This document shows positions 36,296 through 45,650 of a stretch of DNA of 64,000 nt, piece after piece. A program made the position numbers and the translations under genes. Under the pieces are notes generated by a model that did no database searches, was not told the origin of the DNA, and was given only the letters and a program-made list of their open reading frames with translations. The stretch covers positions 2,324,501-2,388,500 of the forward strand of contig NZ_CP009286.1 in NCBI RefSeq assembly GCF_000758685.1. The letters run 5' to 3'. The DNA is from Paenibacillus stellifer (GTDB lineage Bacteria > Bacillota > Bacilli > Paenibacillales > Paenibacillaceae). Numbering within the stretch: position 1 is the stretch's first letter; every line of letters begins with the position of its first letter.

Positions 36296-37351
36296 CTACG
36301 TCAGGTCAGTCAAGGCATCAAGCAGGATGCTCATGTCTTCGTCTGTTCCGACCGTAATACGCAGGTATTGATCAATGCGCGGCTTTGGAAAAAAGCGGAC
36401 AAAAATGTTGCGGCTCCGCAGCGCTTCGTATAATCCTTTTGCGGGCAGGCCCGGATAGGAGGCCATCAGAAAGTTCGTGCTGGAAGCAATGACCTCAAAG
36501 CCGGCAGCGCGCAGCAGGGAGGTTGCCTTGCTTCGGGTGTTCACGATGGATGCAAGATTGCTCCGGAAGGTCGTCTCATCCCGTAGCGACGCGATGGCTC
36601 CCGCCTGTGCGATCCAGTCGACGGTGAAGCAATTCACACAGTCTCTGACCCGGATCAGTGCTTCGATCAAATCAGGATGGCCAAAGGCAAGCCCGATGCG
36701 CAAACCGGCCAATGAGCGGGATTTGGAAAATGTGCGAATGACAAGGAGGTTATCGTAGAACGGGAGCAGCGGGATCGCGGACTCGCCGCCGAAATCGACG
36801 TAGGCTTCATCCACAATGACAACTGCCTCCGGATGGTTCTTGGCCAGAGCTTCAATCTCTATGAGGGGCAGCGCTTTGCCTGTCGGTGCATTCGGATTTG
36901 CCAGAATAATGCCATCGCATGGCTCAGCAAAAGCCTGAACCGAAACCTCAAACTCCGGTGTCAGTGGAATTGTCTGGTAGCTGATTCCGAAGAGATCCGC
37001 ATACACCTCGTAGAAATTGTACGTAATATCGGGAATTAGCAGCCAATCGCCGGGATCGAAGAACGCTTTATAACAGAAGGCGAGGATTTCATCCGAGCCA
37101 TTGCCTGCAAAAACCATTTCCGGTGATGTGCCATAATAACTTGCCGCCGCCTGCCGAAGAAGCGTGCAGTTCGGATCGGGATACAATTTCAGCCTTTCGG
37201 TAACGGCGGACTTCATGGCTTCCAGAACAGCTTCGGAAGGAGGATACGGGTTCTCGTTCGTATTCAGCTTCACCAACCTGCCCGTGCGCGGCTGCTCTCC
37301 CGGAACATAAGGGATAATGCCCTTGATCGTCTCGCTCCAGTATTTGTTCAT
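36296..37351 (-). CDS. hisC: Histidinol-phosphate aminotransferase
   Basis: 351 residues from ATG 37351, which follows GGAGGGG; the longer frame to 37381 is not preceded by a site. PLP-dependent fold-type I enzyme acting in histidine synthesis. Motifs: KLNTNENPYPPS (substrate side), ANPNAPTGKAL (PLP ring Asn), VDEAYVDF (PLP Asp/Tyr) and TFSKSRSLAGLRIG with the Schiff-base Lys. There are no other his genes nearby, so this may be a second copy with aromatic aminotransferase activity. The motifs do not separate these roles. Confidence 0.88.
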   Translation of the reverse strand: MNKYWSETIKGIIPYVPGEQPRTGRLVKLNTNENPYPPSEAVLEAMKSAVTERLKLYPDPNCTLLRQAAASYYGTSPEMVFAGNGSDEILAFCYKAFFDPGDWLLIPDITYNFYEVYADLFGISYQTIPLTPEFEVSVQAFAEPCDGIILANPNAPTGKALPLIEIEALAKNHPEAVVIVDEAYVDFGGESAIPLLPFYDNLLVIRTFSKSRSLAGLRIGLAFGHPDLIEALIRVRDCVNCFTVDWIAQAGAIASLRDETTFRSNLASIVNTRSKATSLLRAAGFEVIASSTNFLMASYPGLPAKGLYEALRSRNIFVRFFPKPRIDQYLRITVGTDEDMSILLDALTDLT

Positions 37352-37381
37352 GATAACCCCTCCAATCCCCGCATCCGGCAC

Positions 37382-37696
37382 GGAGTCGGGTTTTAAATAT
37401 GTATATGTTAACCGGGCGGATGGAGGAACCGGTTTGAATCCAAGGGCAAATCCCGCAATGTCACAGACGTGTTATCGGCGAACGGCGGGAAGTAAATTTT
37501 GCTCTATCCGATACTGCAGCATGCAGAGGTGCTGTGCTTATAATGCATTTGCTGATCAGCCTGAATTGTTGACCGTTTACCATATAAGCAGAATACGCAG
37601 AAACTACACAGGCAGCTCCTGCGAATGCAAGGGCTGCCTGTGTGTAAATATTGAGGATCATCATATCGGTCATCATCATCTCAAACAGAAATCACT
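37382..37696. other. Intergenic region with no gene seen
   Basis: I see no supportable coding sequence in these bases. A long hairpin is present: ACACAGGCAGC (about 37609-37619) pairs with GCTGCCTGTGT (about 37634-37644), without a T run on the plus strand and with a weak one on the minus strand. It could end transcription of the gene to the right. Confidence 0.4.
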
Positions 37697-38140
37697 CTAT
37701 CTGATGGATAGAGCGAATGGAATAACCTTCTCATCACGGGCGGCAGTTGGGAATTCGCCGGCTAAACCTAAATAGGCGCGCATGCGAACCGTCATTTCCC
37801 GGCGGAAGCTCGGCCATTCAATGCATATATCCCCTGAGGTTCCCCGGCATTTGTACTGGGCTTCCACTCCGTGCTGATCCTGGCGGACGGTCGAAATGAC
37901 AATGTCTGCACTCTCTAGTTCACGTTTCACTTCCTGAAGCATCAAGGCCGTCTTCTTGGCTCCGATGGAGACCATTTCCATATATAGCTGAGGCATCTTG
38001 AAGAGGCCGCTCTTGCCGATAACACGGCAATCACGTTCGAAAACTTTATGAATGAACGTTAGCAGCAGATAACTTCTGACTAGAGACAGTTCCTCCTGGT
38101 TTGCTTCCTGATTGCGATTGATCTTGGCTGTTGCCGCCAT
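37697..38140 (-). CDS. Conserved-type hypothetical protein
   Basis: 147 residues from ATG 38140 with GAGGTGAT at a good distance; the longer frame to 38209 lacks a site. It looks globular, with helices in the first half (SLVRSYLLLTFIHKVFERD) and strands later. No membrane segment, no motif that I recognise. Monocistronic. Confidence 0.65.
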   Translation of the reverse strand: MAATAKINRNQEANQEELSLVRSYLLLTFIHKVFERDCRVIGKSGLFKMPQLYMEMVSIGAKKTALMLQEVKRELESADIVISTVRQDQHGVEAQYKCRGTSGDICIEWPSFRREMTVRMRAYLGLAGEFPTAARDEKVIPFALSIR

Positions 38141-38344
38141 CTGAATCACCTCGTTATATAGGATACGAACCTTTGTTCTCATTATACATGCTGGTGTTAT
38201 CCTAGGCAAGATTTAACCGCTATTTTATGAAAAAAATGTTAGTCTGGTGAGACGTAATGGTGCTGGGGAGATGATTTATGTTAGGATCGACAAAAAGCAG
38301 CCAACCAATGGCAAGCATGAAACAATAAAGATCAGGGGGTATCA

Positions 38345-38803
38345 ATGATGCTGCGGCTAGAGGAAGCTTGTGAGGAGAATGTGGAGGAGATGTGCCTGCT
38401 TCTTGACGAATTATTTGCCATAGAACAGGATTTTGCCGGTATTCGCGATGTTGAGAAGCAGAGAAAGGGATTGAAATTGATTCTGCATCACCCTGACCGG
38501 GGCAGGCTGCTGCTCCTTAAGCGGGAGGATCGGGTTGTCGGAATGGTCAATTTGGTGTTTGTCTTCAGCACAGTAGAAGGAGGCTCTGTCATCCAGCTGG
38601 AGGATTTTATTGTGGCAGGGGATGAAAGGGGAAAGGGAAGCGGTCGTTTTTTTATGGAACAGATTGTGGAATATGCTAAGTCCCATGGATTTCTGCGCAT
38701 ATCTCTGCTGGCCGACTCCGGCAATGCACGCGCGCTGGCGTTCTACGAGGCTGCAGGCTATCAATACTCGAATATGAAGTGCTTGCGTCTCAGTCTTTCC
38801 TAG
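38345..38803 (+). CDS. GNAT-family N-acetyltransferase
   Basis: 152 residues covering one GNAT fold. The acetyl-CoA loop is VAGDERGKGSGRFFMEQIV (the RxxGxG/A motif), followed by GFLRISLLADSGNARALAFY, the standard motif B region with N and FY. The substrate cannot be predicted. The start follows AGGGGG. Confidence 0.85.
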   Translation: MMLRLEEACEENVEEMCLLLDELFAIEQDFAGIRDVEKQRKGLKLILHHPDRGRLLLLKREDRVVGMVNLVFVFSTVEGGSVIQLEDFIVAGDERGKGSGRFFMEQIVEYAKSHGFLRISLLADSGNARALAFYEAAGYQYSNMKCLRLSLS

Positions 38804-38910
38804 TAGACAGCAGCTTTTTTAGATAAAAATGCAAGGACTATCAAAAATAACTTAATTTAAAAACGAAAGTGTCGATAAATATATTATGTTCTTAAAACTT
38901 AGGCCATTGG

Positions 38911-38924
38911 CACTATTTATAGTG
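38911..38924. repeat. Short inverted repeat upstream of the S-layer protein gene
   Basis: CACTATTTATAGTG: 6-bp arms with TT between, 110 bases upstream of the start at 39034. It could be a regulator site; nothing identifies the protein. Confidence 0.35.
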
Positions 38925-39033
38925 TCGCAAGGCAAATGATACAGGAAGGGGAGAAGCTGATTAAGAACAGAAGAACGGCAGTGAAACAAGAAGTGAAGAA
39001 GAAATCATCCGGTACGGAAGTGAAAGGGGCAGC

Positions 39034-42000
39034 ATGGCAAGCATGATGATTAGGCAGCGTAGAAATTATTCACTGGTTCTTCTTTTTACCTTATTTCTGG
39101 GATTAATATCCATGTTTCAGACCGCTGACGTTAAGGCAGCAAGCCTATACAAGTGGAGCAAAGTCTCGACAACTGGACTGGAGAGCGTGGCGTACGGCAA
39201 CGGGGTTTATGTGGGTGTAACATCGGCGGGAAAGCTAGCGGTTTCTGACGACTTGCTGACGTGGGAAGCGCTTGACGTGTCCGCGTTATCCCTTCGGTCA
39301 TTTGCTTTCGTTACCTTTGTCAACGGCAAGTTTTTCGCCGGGACGTACCGGGGAGACTCAGTGCCCGAGACGAGCCCCAAAGCCTTTGTCTTAATCTCGG
39401 ATGATGGCAGACACTGGACGGCGGGGACGGGCGCAACGAATTATTCCAACTATGCTTTCTCAACGGTTGCCTATGGGAACGGTAACTATTTGCTGTCTTC
39501 CTCCAATGGAGGCGACCTTCTCAAGTCCCCAGACGGCGTATCTTGGACAAACATCTCCGGAACCGGTGCCCTTGGCAGAATCAGTGATCTGCAATATTTG
39601 AACGGTGGCTTTATCGGACTTACGACAGCTGATTATGTCACTAGCAACATTGTAACCTCAGCCAATGGAACGTCCTGGACGACAAATACCTCGGGCATTG
39701 GAAGCAATCTCAACCGCTTGTACTCGGACGGCAGCCTGGTTTTGGCAGGCGGAAGTCAGGGGAAAATTTACAAGAGCCCGCAGGGATCGGATATTCCAAC
39801 TATTGAAGCGTCAATAAGCGGAGATTTGATGAATGGCACCGCTTATGCCGCCAACTTCGTTTCTTTCGCGTTCGGAGCAGGACAATATATGGCCGTATCC
39901 TCCAATAATGGCGTTGTGGCTTTCTCCAACAATGGTTTGCAGTGGAGTACGACATCACTTTCTTCCGCTTCGTTGAGAACAGCATTTTTTAAAGACGGAA
40001 CATTCTTTATCTGCTCCCGGGATGGCGTCTATAAACGTGTGCCTGCATCGCGGCCAGTGATCGTTACTGGAGCAGTAACGGACATAACCTCCGATTCGGT
40101 CGTGATCGAAGGTGAAGTAACTTCCGTCGGCAGTGATCCGGTTACGGAGCGCGGCGTTGTGTACGGAACCGTTCCGGATCCGACAACCAGCGATGCAAAG
40201 GCTGTGGCCGGACTGTCTGCCGAAGCGGGGACGTTCAGCGCTACCCTTAACGGGCTGGACGAAAACACCGTCTATTATGCCAGAGCTTATGCCGTTAATG
40301 AGGTCGGGGTCTCCTACGGCTCCGAGATTTCGTTCACGACTCTTGAACCGAACCGGATTCCGTCCGCTGGCAATTTGAGCGTCAGCGTTACATCTGGAAC
40401 TTACTTCGAGGGCGAGCTTCCAGGGAGCGACCTGGATGGAGATGCTCTGACTTACACGATTACCTCGCAAGGGACCCAGGGGACGGTCAGTCAGTCGCAG
40501 GCAGGAAGCGGTGCCTTTACCTATACGCCTGAATTGGGTGCGATTGGCAGCGACAGCTTCACCTATACGGTTACCGACGGCAAATCTGTGCCAGTAGCGG
40601 GAACGGTGCTGGTGACCATTCTGCCTTCAGGTGCGGCAGGATTGACGGCGCTTCAACTGCAATCGGTCTCCCTTGCTCCAGATTTTGACCCGGATATTCT
40701 CTCTTACTCGGCAACCGTAGCCAACAGCGTGTACAGCACGACAGTTACTGCTACGGTGTACGGCAGCGGGGCGAAATTGCTGGTTAACGGCCTTCCTTAC
40801 AATGGAGAGTCTATCGGGCTGGAGGTCGGCGCCAATGTCATAACGGTTTCGGCACTTGCCCAGGATGGTGTAACGGAGAAACAGTACCGGATCGAGATCG
40901 AACGTGAGGAGGAATCGTTACCTGCGAGTCCTACGCCGGAAGCGACTCCTTCACCGGAAGCAAGCTCTACACCGGAAGCGAGTCCTACGCCGTCTCCGAC
41001 TGTAGCACCGAATCCTTCCGCTTCGCCCACAGCCGCAGGCATTAAGGTTGTTATCGGCAATGTTCCTCAGGAATTGTCGGCAACGGTACGCGTAAATGAA
41101 CAAAATGGCAGAACGCAAGCAGTTATTGAGGTTGACAATGATAAGGTCATTCAAGGGTTGATTGAGAACAAGCAAAATGTGCTGATCGAGTATCCGGCTT
41201 CTGCGGATTCCGTTGTTGTCGAGCTTAATGGACAACTGGTCAAGCTGCTTGAGGCTAGACAATCCACTCTGCAGATTGTAACGGACAAAGCGGTGTACAA
41301 TCTGCCTGCGAATCTGTTAAGAATTGATGAGATTTCGTCAAGCCTAGGCAATCCGCAGCTGTTATCCGATATCAAGTTCAGCATCGAGCTTGGCAGCGCG
41401 GCGCCAGCCGACGAGCAGGCGCTAAAGGCATCGGCTGGCAAGCAGGCTTATACGCTCCTTGGTCCGGCGATCGACTTCAACATCAAGGCGATCTATAACG
41501 GCCAAAGTGTGAATATCAACCGGTTCAACGCATATGCTGAACGTTCCATCATCCTGCCTCAAGGTATGGACGGCTCCAAAATCACTACGGCTGTCGTCCT
41601 GAATAGTGACGGAACGGTTTCTCATATTCCGACCAGGGTGTCTGTTGTGAACGGTCGCTATACGGCGGCGATCAATAGCTTGACGAACAGCACTTACGCG
41701 CTCGTGTGGAAGTCGGCTACCGCATATCTGGATACAGAACGGCGCTGGAGCCGGCAGGATATCGAAGAGATGGATTCCCGTTACGTTTTGGAAGGAACAG
41801 GCAATGATCGATTCGAACCGCAGCGTGCGATTTCGCGCGCAGAGTACGCGGCTGCTGTAGTCAGAGCATTCGGCCTGCGGGCAGAGGGTGTCTCCGGGAC
41901 AGGCAAGCCGGCTTCCTTTACGGATGTGTCCGGAACCGCCTGGTACGCGAACCCGGTATCGGTTGCCGCCGGGTATGGCCTCCTCACCGGCTATGAGAAC

Positions 42001-42297
42001 GGCGCTTTCCAGCCGGACAGCCCGATCAGCCGCGCCGAGGCCGCCGTCGTGCTTGCCCGTGCGTTGAAGCTGGCTAACCTTGAAGCTGCCAGCAGTGAAG
42101 CCGCAGTGCAGACGGAGCTGTCCAAGTTCAAGGACGGCGCATCTGTTCCCGCCTTTGCGCGTGACGCCGCAGCACTCGGGGTTCAGCTCAATCTTCTTCG
42201 GGGCGAAGCCGGTTATCTGAACCTGAAAGCCGGCGTTACTCGTGAAGAGACGGCTGCGCTGCTCAACCGCGCACTGAAAGCGGCGGGTTTGATCTAG
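39034..42297 (+). CDS. Large secreted S-layer-homology surface protein
   Basis: 1087 residues. A signal peptide (about 1-36) is followed by a propeller-like region (about 40-335) built of about six units with VAYGNGxYxxxSxxG...SxDGxxW. Next come a fibronectin-III-like domain (about 340-438), a tandem cadherin-like domain (about 442-535, FEGELPGSDLDGDALTYTI), a cadherin-like beta-sandwich (about 540-630) and a Pro/Thr/Ser linker of SPTPEA repeats (about 632-670). After a further beta-rich region the protein ends in three S-layer-homology domains (about 905-1087), which bind pyruvylated wall polymers. It is probably displayed on the cell surface; ligand unknown. Confidence 0.88.
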   Translation: MASMMIRQRRNYSLVLLFTLFLGLISMFQTADVKAASLYKWSKVSTTGLESVAYGNGVYVGVTSAGKLAVSDDLLTWEALDVSALSLRSFAFVTFVNGKFFAGTYRGDSVPETSPKAFVLISDDGRHWTAGTGATNYSNYAFSTVAYGNGNYLLSSSNGGDLLKSPDGVSWTNISGTGALGRISDLQYLNGGFIGLTTADYVTSNIVTSANGTSWTTNTSGIGSNLNRLYSDGSLVLAGGSQGKIYKSPQGSDIPTIEASISGDLMNGTAYAANFVSFAFGAGQYMAVSSNNGVVAFSNNGLQWSTTSLSSASLRTAFFKDGTFFICSRDGVYKRVPASRPVIVTGAVTDITSDSVVIEGEVTSVGSDPVTERGVVYGTVPDPTTSDAKAVAGLSAEAGTFSATLNGLDENTVYYARAYAVNEVGVSYGSEISFTTLEPNRIPSAGNLSVSVTSGTYFEGELPGSDLDGDALTYTITSQGTQGTVSQSQAGSGAFTYTPELGAIGSDSFTYTVTDGKSVPVAGTVLVTILPSGAAGLTALQLQSVSLAPDFDPDILSYSATVANSVYSTTVTATVYGSGAKLLVNGLPYNGESIGLEVGANVITVSALAQDGVTEKQYRIEIEREEESLPASPTPEATPSPEASSTPEASPTPSPTVAPNPSASPTAAGIKVVIGNVPQELSATVRVNEQNGRTQAVIEVDNDKVIQGLIENKQNVLIEYPASADSVVVELNGQLVKLLEARQSTLQIVTDKAVYNLPANLLRIDEISSSLGNPQLLSDIKFSIELGSAAPADEQALKASAGKQAYTLLGPAIDFNIKAIYNGQSVNINRFNAYAERSIILPQGMDGSKITTAVVLNSDGTVSHIPTRVSVVNGRYTAAINSLTNSTYALVWKSATAYLDTERRWSRQDIEEMDSRYVLEGTGNDRFEPQRAISRAEYAAAVVRAFGLRAEGVSGTGKPASFTDVSGTAWYANPVSVAAGYGLLTGYENGAFQPDSPISRAEAAVVLARALKLANLEAASSEAAVQTELSKFKDGASVPAFARDAAALGVQLNLLRGEAGYLNLKAGVTREETAALLNRALKAAGLI

Positions 42298-42350
42298 GTT
42301 TGGCATTGGATAGTAAGCCGAACCAACCAGAACCGAAATAAGGCATTGAT

Positions 42351-42393
42351 AAGGCATTTATGCGAATGATTAATCCCGCATAAATGCCTTTTT
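42351..42393 (+). terminator. Terminator after the S-layer protein gene
   Basis: A perfect 14-bp stem, AAGGCATTTATGCG (42351-42364) with CGCATAAATGCCTT (42377-42390), followed by TTT. Confidence 0.9.
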
Positions 42394-42425
42394 CAACTAT
42401 TCAAATAGTTAATTTAGAAAAAGAA

Positions 42426-42454
42426 TTGACTTCAAACTCCCTACATGGTATGAT
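42426..42454 (+). promoter_or_regulatory. Promoter of tRNA-Leu
   Basis: TTGACT (42426-42431), 17 bases and TATGAT (42449-42454), about 37 bases before the tRNA. Confidence 0.75.
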
Positions 42455-42490
42455 CTATCTTGTGGCCGCGAAATGAAGCGGTTCAAATAT

Positions 42491-42575
<85 letters not shown>

Positions 42576-42591
42576 TTCCATATAATAACTT

Positions 42592-42637
42592 ACAGGCTCT
42601 TGAAGTGGCTTAAAGCCATCAAGAGCCTGTTTTTTTA
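42592..42637 (+). terminator. Terminator of tRNA-Leu
   Basis: CAGGCTCTTGA (about 42593-42603) pairs with TCAAGAGCCTG (about 42619-42629), followed by eight T. It overlaps the end of the convergent oxidoreductase gene by three bases. Confidence 0.9.
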
Positions 42638-43846
42638 TAGCTTCTTTTCGAAGCCTTCCATCGGTGCAAGGGAATTATGATAATTCTTTACTTCCTGGGC
42701 ATCAGTAGTTAAGTGGATCACTTCTTTAAATGAACCTTCCAAGTAAGCTTGCATTGCCAATGGAATTCGTAGTTCATTCATTTCATTAGGAGAAATTTTA
42801 TAACGAATACTGCCAAAATCATCTGACTCAACCTTTTGTACCCACTTTGGCTCTCGAATAAATTCTCGGCCGATTGCCACAAGGGCAGCTCTAGAAGTAA
42901 TTACTTCTTCAGCATCTTCAGACCGTTCAACTGAGCCGACTCCAATAAGCGGAATCTTGTTGTCCAGGGTTTGTACGAATTTGGTTAACATGGGTTCTTT
43001 ATCATCAGAATTATTTAATGAGGTTCTTTTATAGCTTCCTATAGACAAGTGAATGTAATCAATAGAAGTGTCAATAAGCGCTTTAGCAAAAGCTAAAGAA
43101 TCATCTAAGCGAATTCCAGGTGTTTCAATTTCTTCAGGAGAAATCCGATAACCCACGATAAACGGTTTGTCAGCGTATTTTTTCACGACAGAAGTGACCT
43201 TGTTAATTACGGACAAAGGAAATCTCATCCGATTTTCAAAGCTCCCGCCCCATTTGTCTGATCTGTGATTGGAATTCTCGGAAAAAAATTGCTGCAGAAG
43301 ATAGGTGTTAGCTCCATGAAGTTCAACGCCGTCAAAGCCAGCTTTAATGGCTCGTTCAGTAGCATCCCCAAAATCTTCAATAATGCTTTCGATCTCCTCA
43401 CTCGTTAATTCGCGTGGTGTTTCAGAATCCTTTGGGTAGGCTGCTGCAATTGCACTTGCACTCTGCGGCTGTGCACCGCGTTATATTTTTGAGTTTGATT
43501 TGCGCCCCGCATGGAAGATTTGCACAACCGCTTTTGTGCCGTCCTTGTGGATCGCTCTTGAAATTTTGGAGAGACCTTTGATCTTAGAATCATCAGCAAT
43601 GGATAACTCACCTTCAAAGCCTCGTCCCCCTTCGGTTACATAGGCTACTCCTGTGATTATCATTCCAGGGCCGCCAGCGCGTTCTGCGTAGTAGTCCACT
43701 TCATCATTTGTGATAGAACCATCATAAAAGCTGGACATCGCTGTCATTGGCGCCATTACGACTCTGTTCTTCAGAGTCAAACCATTTGCAAAATGATACG
43801 GTTGTAGAAAATTTCTTGTTTCCATCGTTGCTTCCTCCTTATTCAA
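42635..43846 (-). pseudogene. Old-Yellow-Enzyme-type NADH:flavin oxidoreductase with an in-frame stop
   Basis: The complete frame would encode about 403 residues. Residues 1-121 (NGLTLKNRVVMAPMTAMSS, AGGPGMIITG, VQIFHAGR) and the remainder (GAQPQSASA, GFDGVELHGANTYLLQQF, KWGGSFENRMRFP, IGREFI) are both typical OYE sequence and lie in the same frame. They are separated only by TAA at 43481-43483, where homologues would have an ordinary residue; TTA (Leu) is one base away. No good restart codon follows until ATG 43228. The FMN barrel is therefore cut before most of its active site, and the gene is probably inactive. The region is visibly richer in A/T than its surroundings. HxlR is divergent from it. 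Confidence 0.85.
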
Positions 43847-43893
43847 TAGCTTTCATGTCTTTGCATTCATTTCGTCCTAATCGTGAAGTGAAG

Positions 43894-43935
43894 TATAATA
43901 AAAAGATAGTGTGCACTTTTAAGATAGGTACTATC
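43894..43935 (+). promoter_or_regulatory. HxlR promoter with a candidate operator
   Basis: TATAAT (43894-43899) is followed by an inverted repeat GATAGT (43905-43910) and ACTATC (43930-43935), between the -10 and the ribosome binding site. Autoregulation by HxlR is plausible; the site is a pattern inference. Confidence 0.5.
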
Positions 43936-43953
43936 AAACAGGAGAGTATGGAA

Positions 43954-44280
43954 ATGATCGAAGAAGATCTTGTTAACGTTAGACCGTTTGCATATGCCAT
44001 GTCATTAATTGACGGGAAATGGAAAGTGCTTATCTTGTTTTGGTTATGGAAAAAAGAAATATTACGATATGGTGAGTTGAAAAGAGCTTTGGGCACTATT
44101 ACACACAAAATGCTAAGCGGCCAGCTTAAGGAATTAGAAAAAGATGATCTGGTCATCCGCAAAGAGTATCCGCAAGTGCCGCCGAAAGTAGAATATAAGC
44201 TGTCACAAAAAGGTCAAACGCTGATGCCTGTCTTGCAAACACTTTGTACCTGGGGTACCGATCATATGGATGATAAATAG
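43954..44280 (+). CDS. HxlR-family transcriptional regulator
   Basis: 108 residues from ATG 43954, nine bases after AGGAG; an ATG two codons earlier is too close to that site. The winged-helix core SLIDGKWKVLILFWL, then RYGELKRALGTITHKMLSGQLKELEKDDLV and QVPPKVEYKLSQKGQTL, is the HxlR signature. These proteins often sense electrophiles or aldehydes and control a divergent oxidoreductase; here the divergent OYE gene is its obvious target, but that gene carries a nonsense codon. Confidence 0.9.
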   Translation: MIEEDLVNVRPFAYAMSLIDGKWKVLILFWLWKKEILRYGELKRALGTITHKMLSGQLKELEKDDLVIRKEYPQVPPKVEYKLSQKGQTLMPVLQTLCTWGTDHMDDK

Positions 44281-44333
44281 ATCTAACGAACGATCAATTC
44301 TGATATATACCTGTTGTTTGAATTTACGGACGA

Positions 44334-44384
44334 AAAAACCCGTTAAGATCCTTGGTTTTACAAGGCTTTTAACGGGTTTTAGTT
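44334..44384. terminator. Bidirectional terminator between HxlR and PaaX-like genes
   Basis: AAAACCCGTTAA (44335-44346) pairs with TTAACGGGTTTT (44369-44380); A and T tracts on both sides allow termination from either direction. Confidence 0.85.
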
Positions 44385-44435
44385 TCCGATCCTATGAGTT
44401 ATAATCCGCTAATATTCTGATAACGGATTCAACGT

Positions 44436-45236
44436 TCAATCCACCGGAACGATTAAGGAAAATAAATGGCTATCGCTTCGAAGCAAGGGAATAAGCTGAT
44501 TTAAATGCTTATCGTATAAGTCCCAGGCTTTCTCCATCAGCCAATTTTCCGGCAATAATTCTTTCGGCAAAAAAGGGTCTTCCAGCAAAATTTCACCGAA
44601 TCTCTCCCCAAGCTCCAAAACCTGCAGCAACACATTCCATGGGGATACCACCGTGAACGGATTGAGTAAAGCCGACCATTCTTCTAACTTAACGTTCGCC
44701 CACTCGATAAATTGATCGTATTTTTCATGAATGGTTTGGACTGGCCAAATTTGCTCGGCAAGGGAGGCTGTGATCGGGCCATATTCAAGTTCAACGCTGC
44801 CCATCCGAATCCATTCTTCCAACCCGGTTCGTTTGGCAACCTCCAGTACAGATGTGTTCCGATTATAGGGACAAATGAACACGCCGTCGTATAACAGACC
44901 GTAGCCGATTTGTACCAGCTCCCGCCGAAAGGTGTTCCGCAGGGAGCGAAGCTGTTCGGGAATGCTGAACATGACAAAATGCCAGCGCCCATCCCAGGCC
45001 TTATTCTCGCCGGAGATCTTAAGCTGGAGGCTCCGTATAACGCCCGCACCCGATTCTGTGAGCGTATATTTCCGATCCTTTGAAAGGATATATCCTTTTT
45101 GCTTAAGCGTGGAAAGGGCGTTACGAATCGTTTGTTTTGATTTACCCCGATCCTTGTAGATATGAATCAGTTCAGATGCTGTAATTTCGTGGCGATGCTG
45201 GATCATGTACAGGATTTGTTTCTCTAAAGAGACCAT
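44436..45236 (-). CDS. PaaX-family transcriptional regulator
   Basis: 266 residues. An N-terminal winged helix (ITASELIHIYKDRGKSKQTIRNALSTLKQKGYI) is followed by the PaaX central domain (WDGRWHFVMFSIPEQLRSLRN) and C-terminal domain (PWNVLLQVLELGE, DPFLPKELLPENW). PaaX represses phenylacetate degradation genes in response to phenylacetyl-CoA. No paa genes are in the window, so the target is unknown; the neighbouring biosynthetic cluster, transcribed divergently, is a candidate. Confidence 0.85.
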   Translation of the reverse strand: MVSLEKQILYMIQHRHEITASELIHIYKDRGKSKQTIRNALSTLKQKGYILSKDRKYTLTESGAGVIRSLQLKISGENKAWDGRWHFVMFSIPEQLRSLRNTFRRELVQIGYGLLYDGVFICPYNRNTSVLEVAKRTGLEEWIRMGSVELEYGPITASLAEQIWPVQTIHEKYDQFIEWANVKLEEWSALLNPFTVVSPWNVLLQVLELGERFGEILLEDPFLPKELLPENWLMEKAWDLYDKHLNQLIPLLRSDSHLFSLIVPVD

Positions 45237-45252
45237 GCAGACACCTCGATTT

Positions 45253-45264
45253 ATACATATGTAT
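45253..45264. promoter_or_regulatory. Perfect palindrome upstream of the PaaX-like gene
   Basis: ATACATATGTAT, 17 bases before the PaaX-like start codon, in the intergenic region shared with the acyltransferase gene. It may be the operator of this regulator. The acyltransferase side has TTGACT (45339-45344), 17 bases and TACTCT as a possible promoter. Confidence 0.4.
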
Positions 45265-45643
45265 TTCTAATTATACCTAATGTGTTACGCAGCAGCAAAC
45301 GGTTTCATGCAAGGACTGAGTATTCTATAACAAAAATATTGACTAGCGCACTCCTTGATGTTACTCTCGTCTACAGAAACAATAATATCCAATTACAGTA
45401 TATAGTGGATCGGAGGGGAGAGATGCGTCAAACTGCCTGTTCTTGGGTTGAGTCAAATGTCGTAGCGGAAAGCTCTATTATTGGCGAGAACTCAACGTGG
45501 ATACGAAGAGGAACACGGATCGTTCAGTCGATCATTGAGGAAGGAGTTTTTGTCGGCTTTCGATGTCGGGTAGAGCACACCCGGCTTCAGCATTCATTGA
45601 TGTTAGGCGCTCGATGTTTGCTGCTTGGAACGAAAGAGTCGCC

Positions 45644-45650
45644 AATTACA
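45644..45650. repeat. 7-bp target-site duplication, left copy
   Basis: AATTACA here and at 47339-47345 flank the IS directly. Confidence 0.85.

Noticed and set aside
43229..43483. Frameshift between the two OYE fragments
   Set aside because: Their coordinates differ by a multiple of three and the bridging translation is good OYE sequence, so the break is a stop codon, not a shift.
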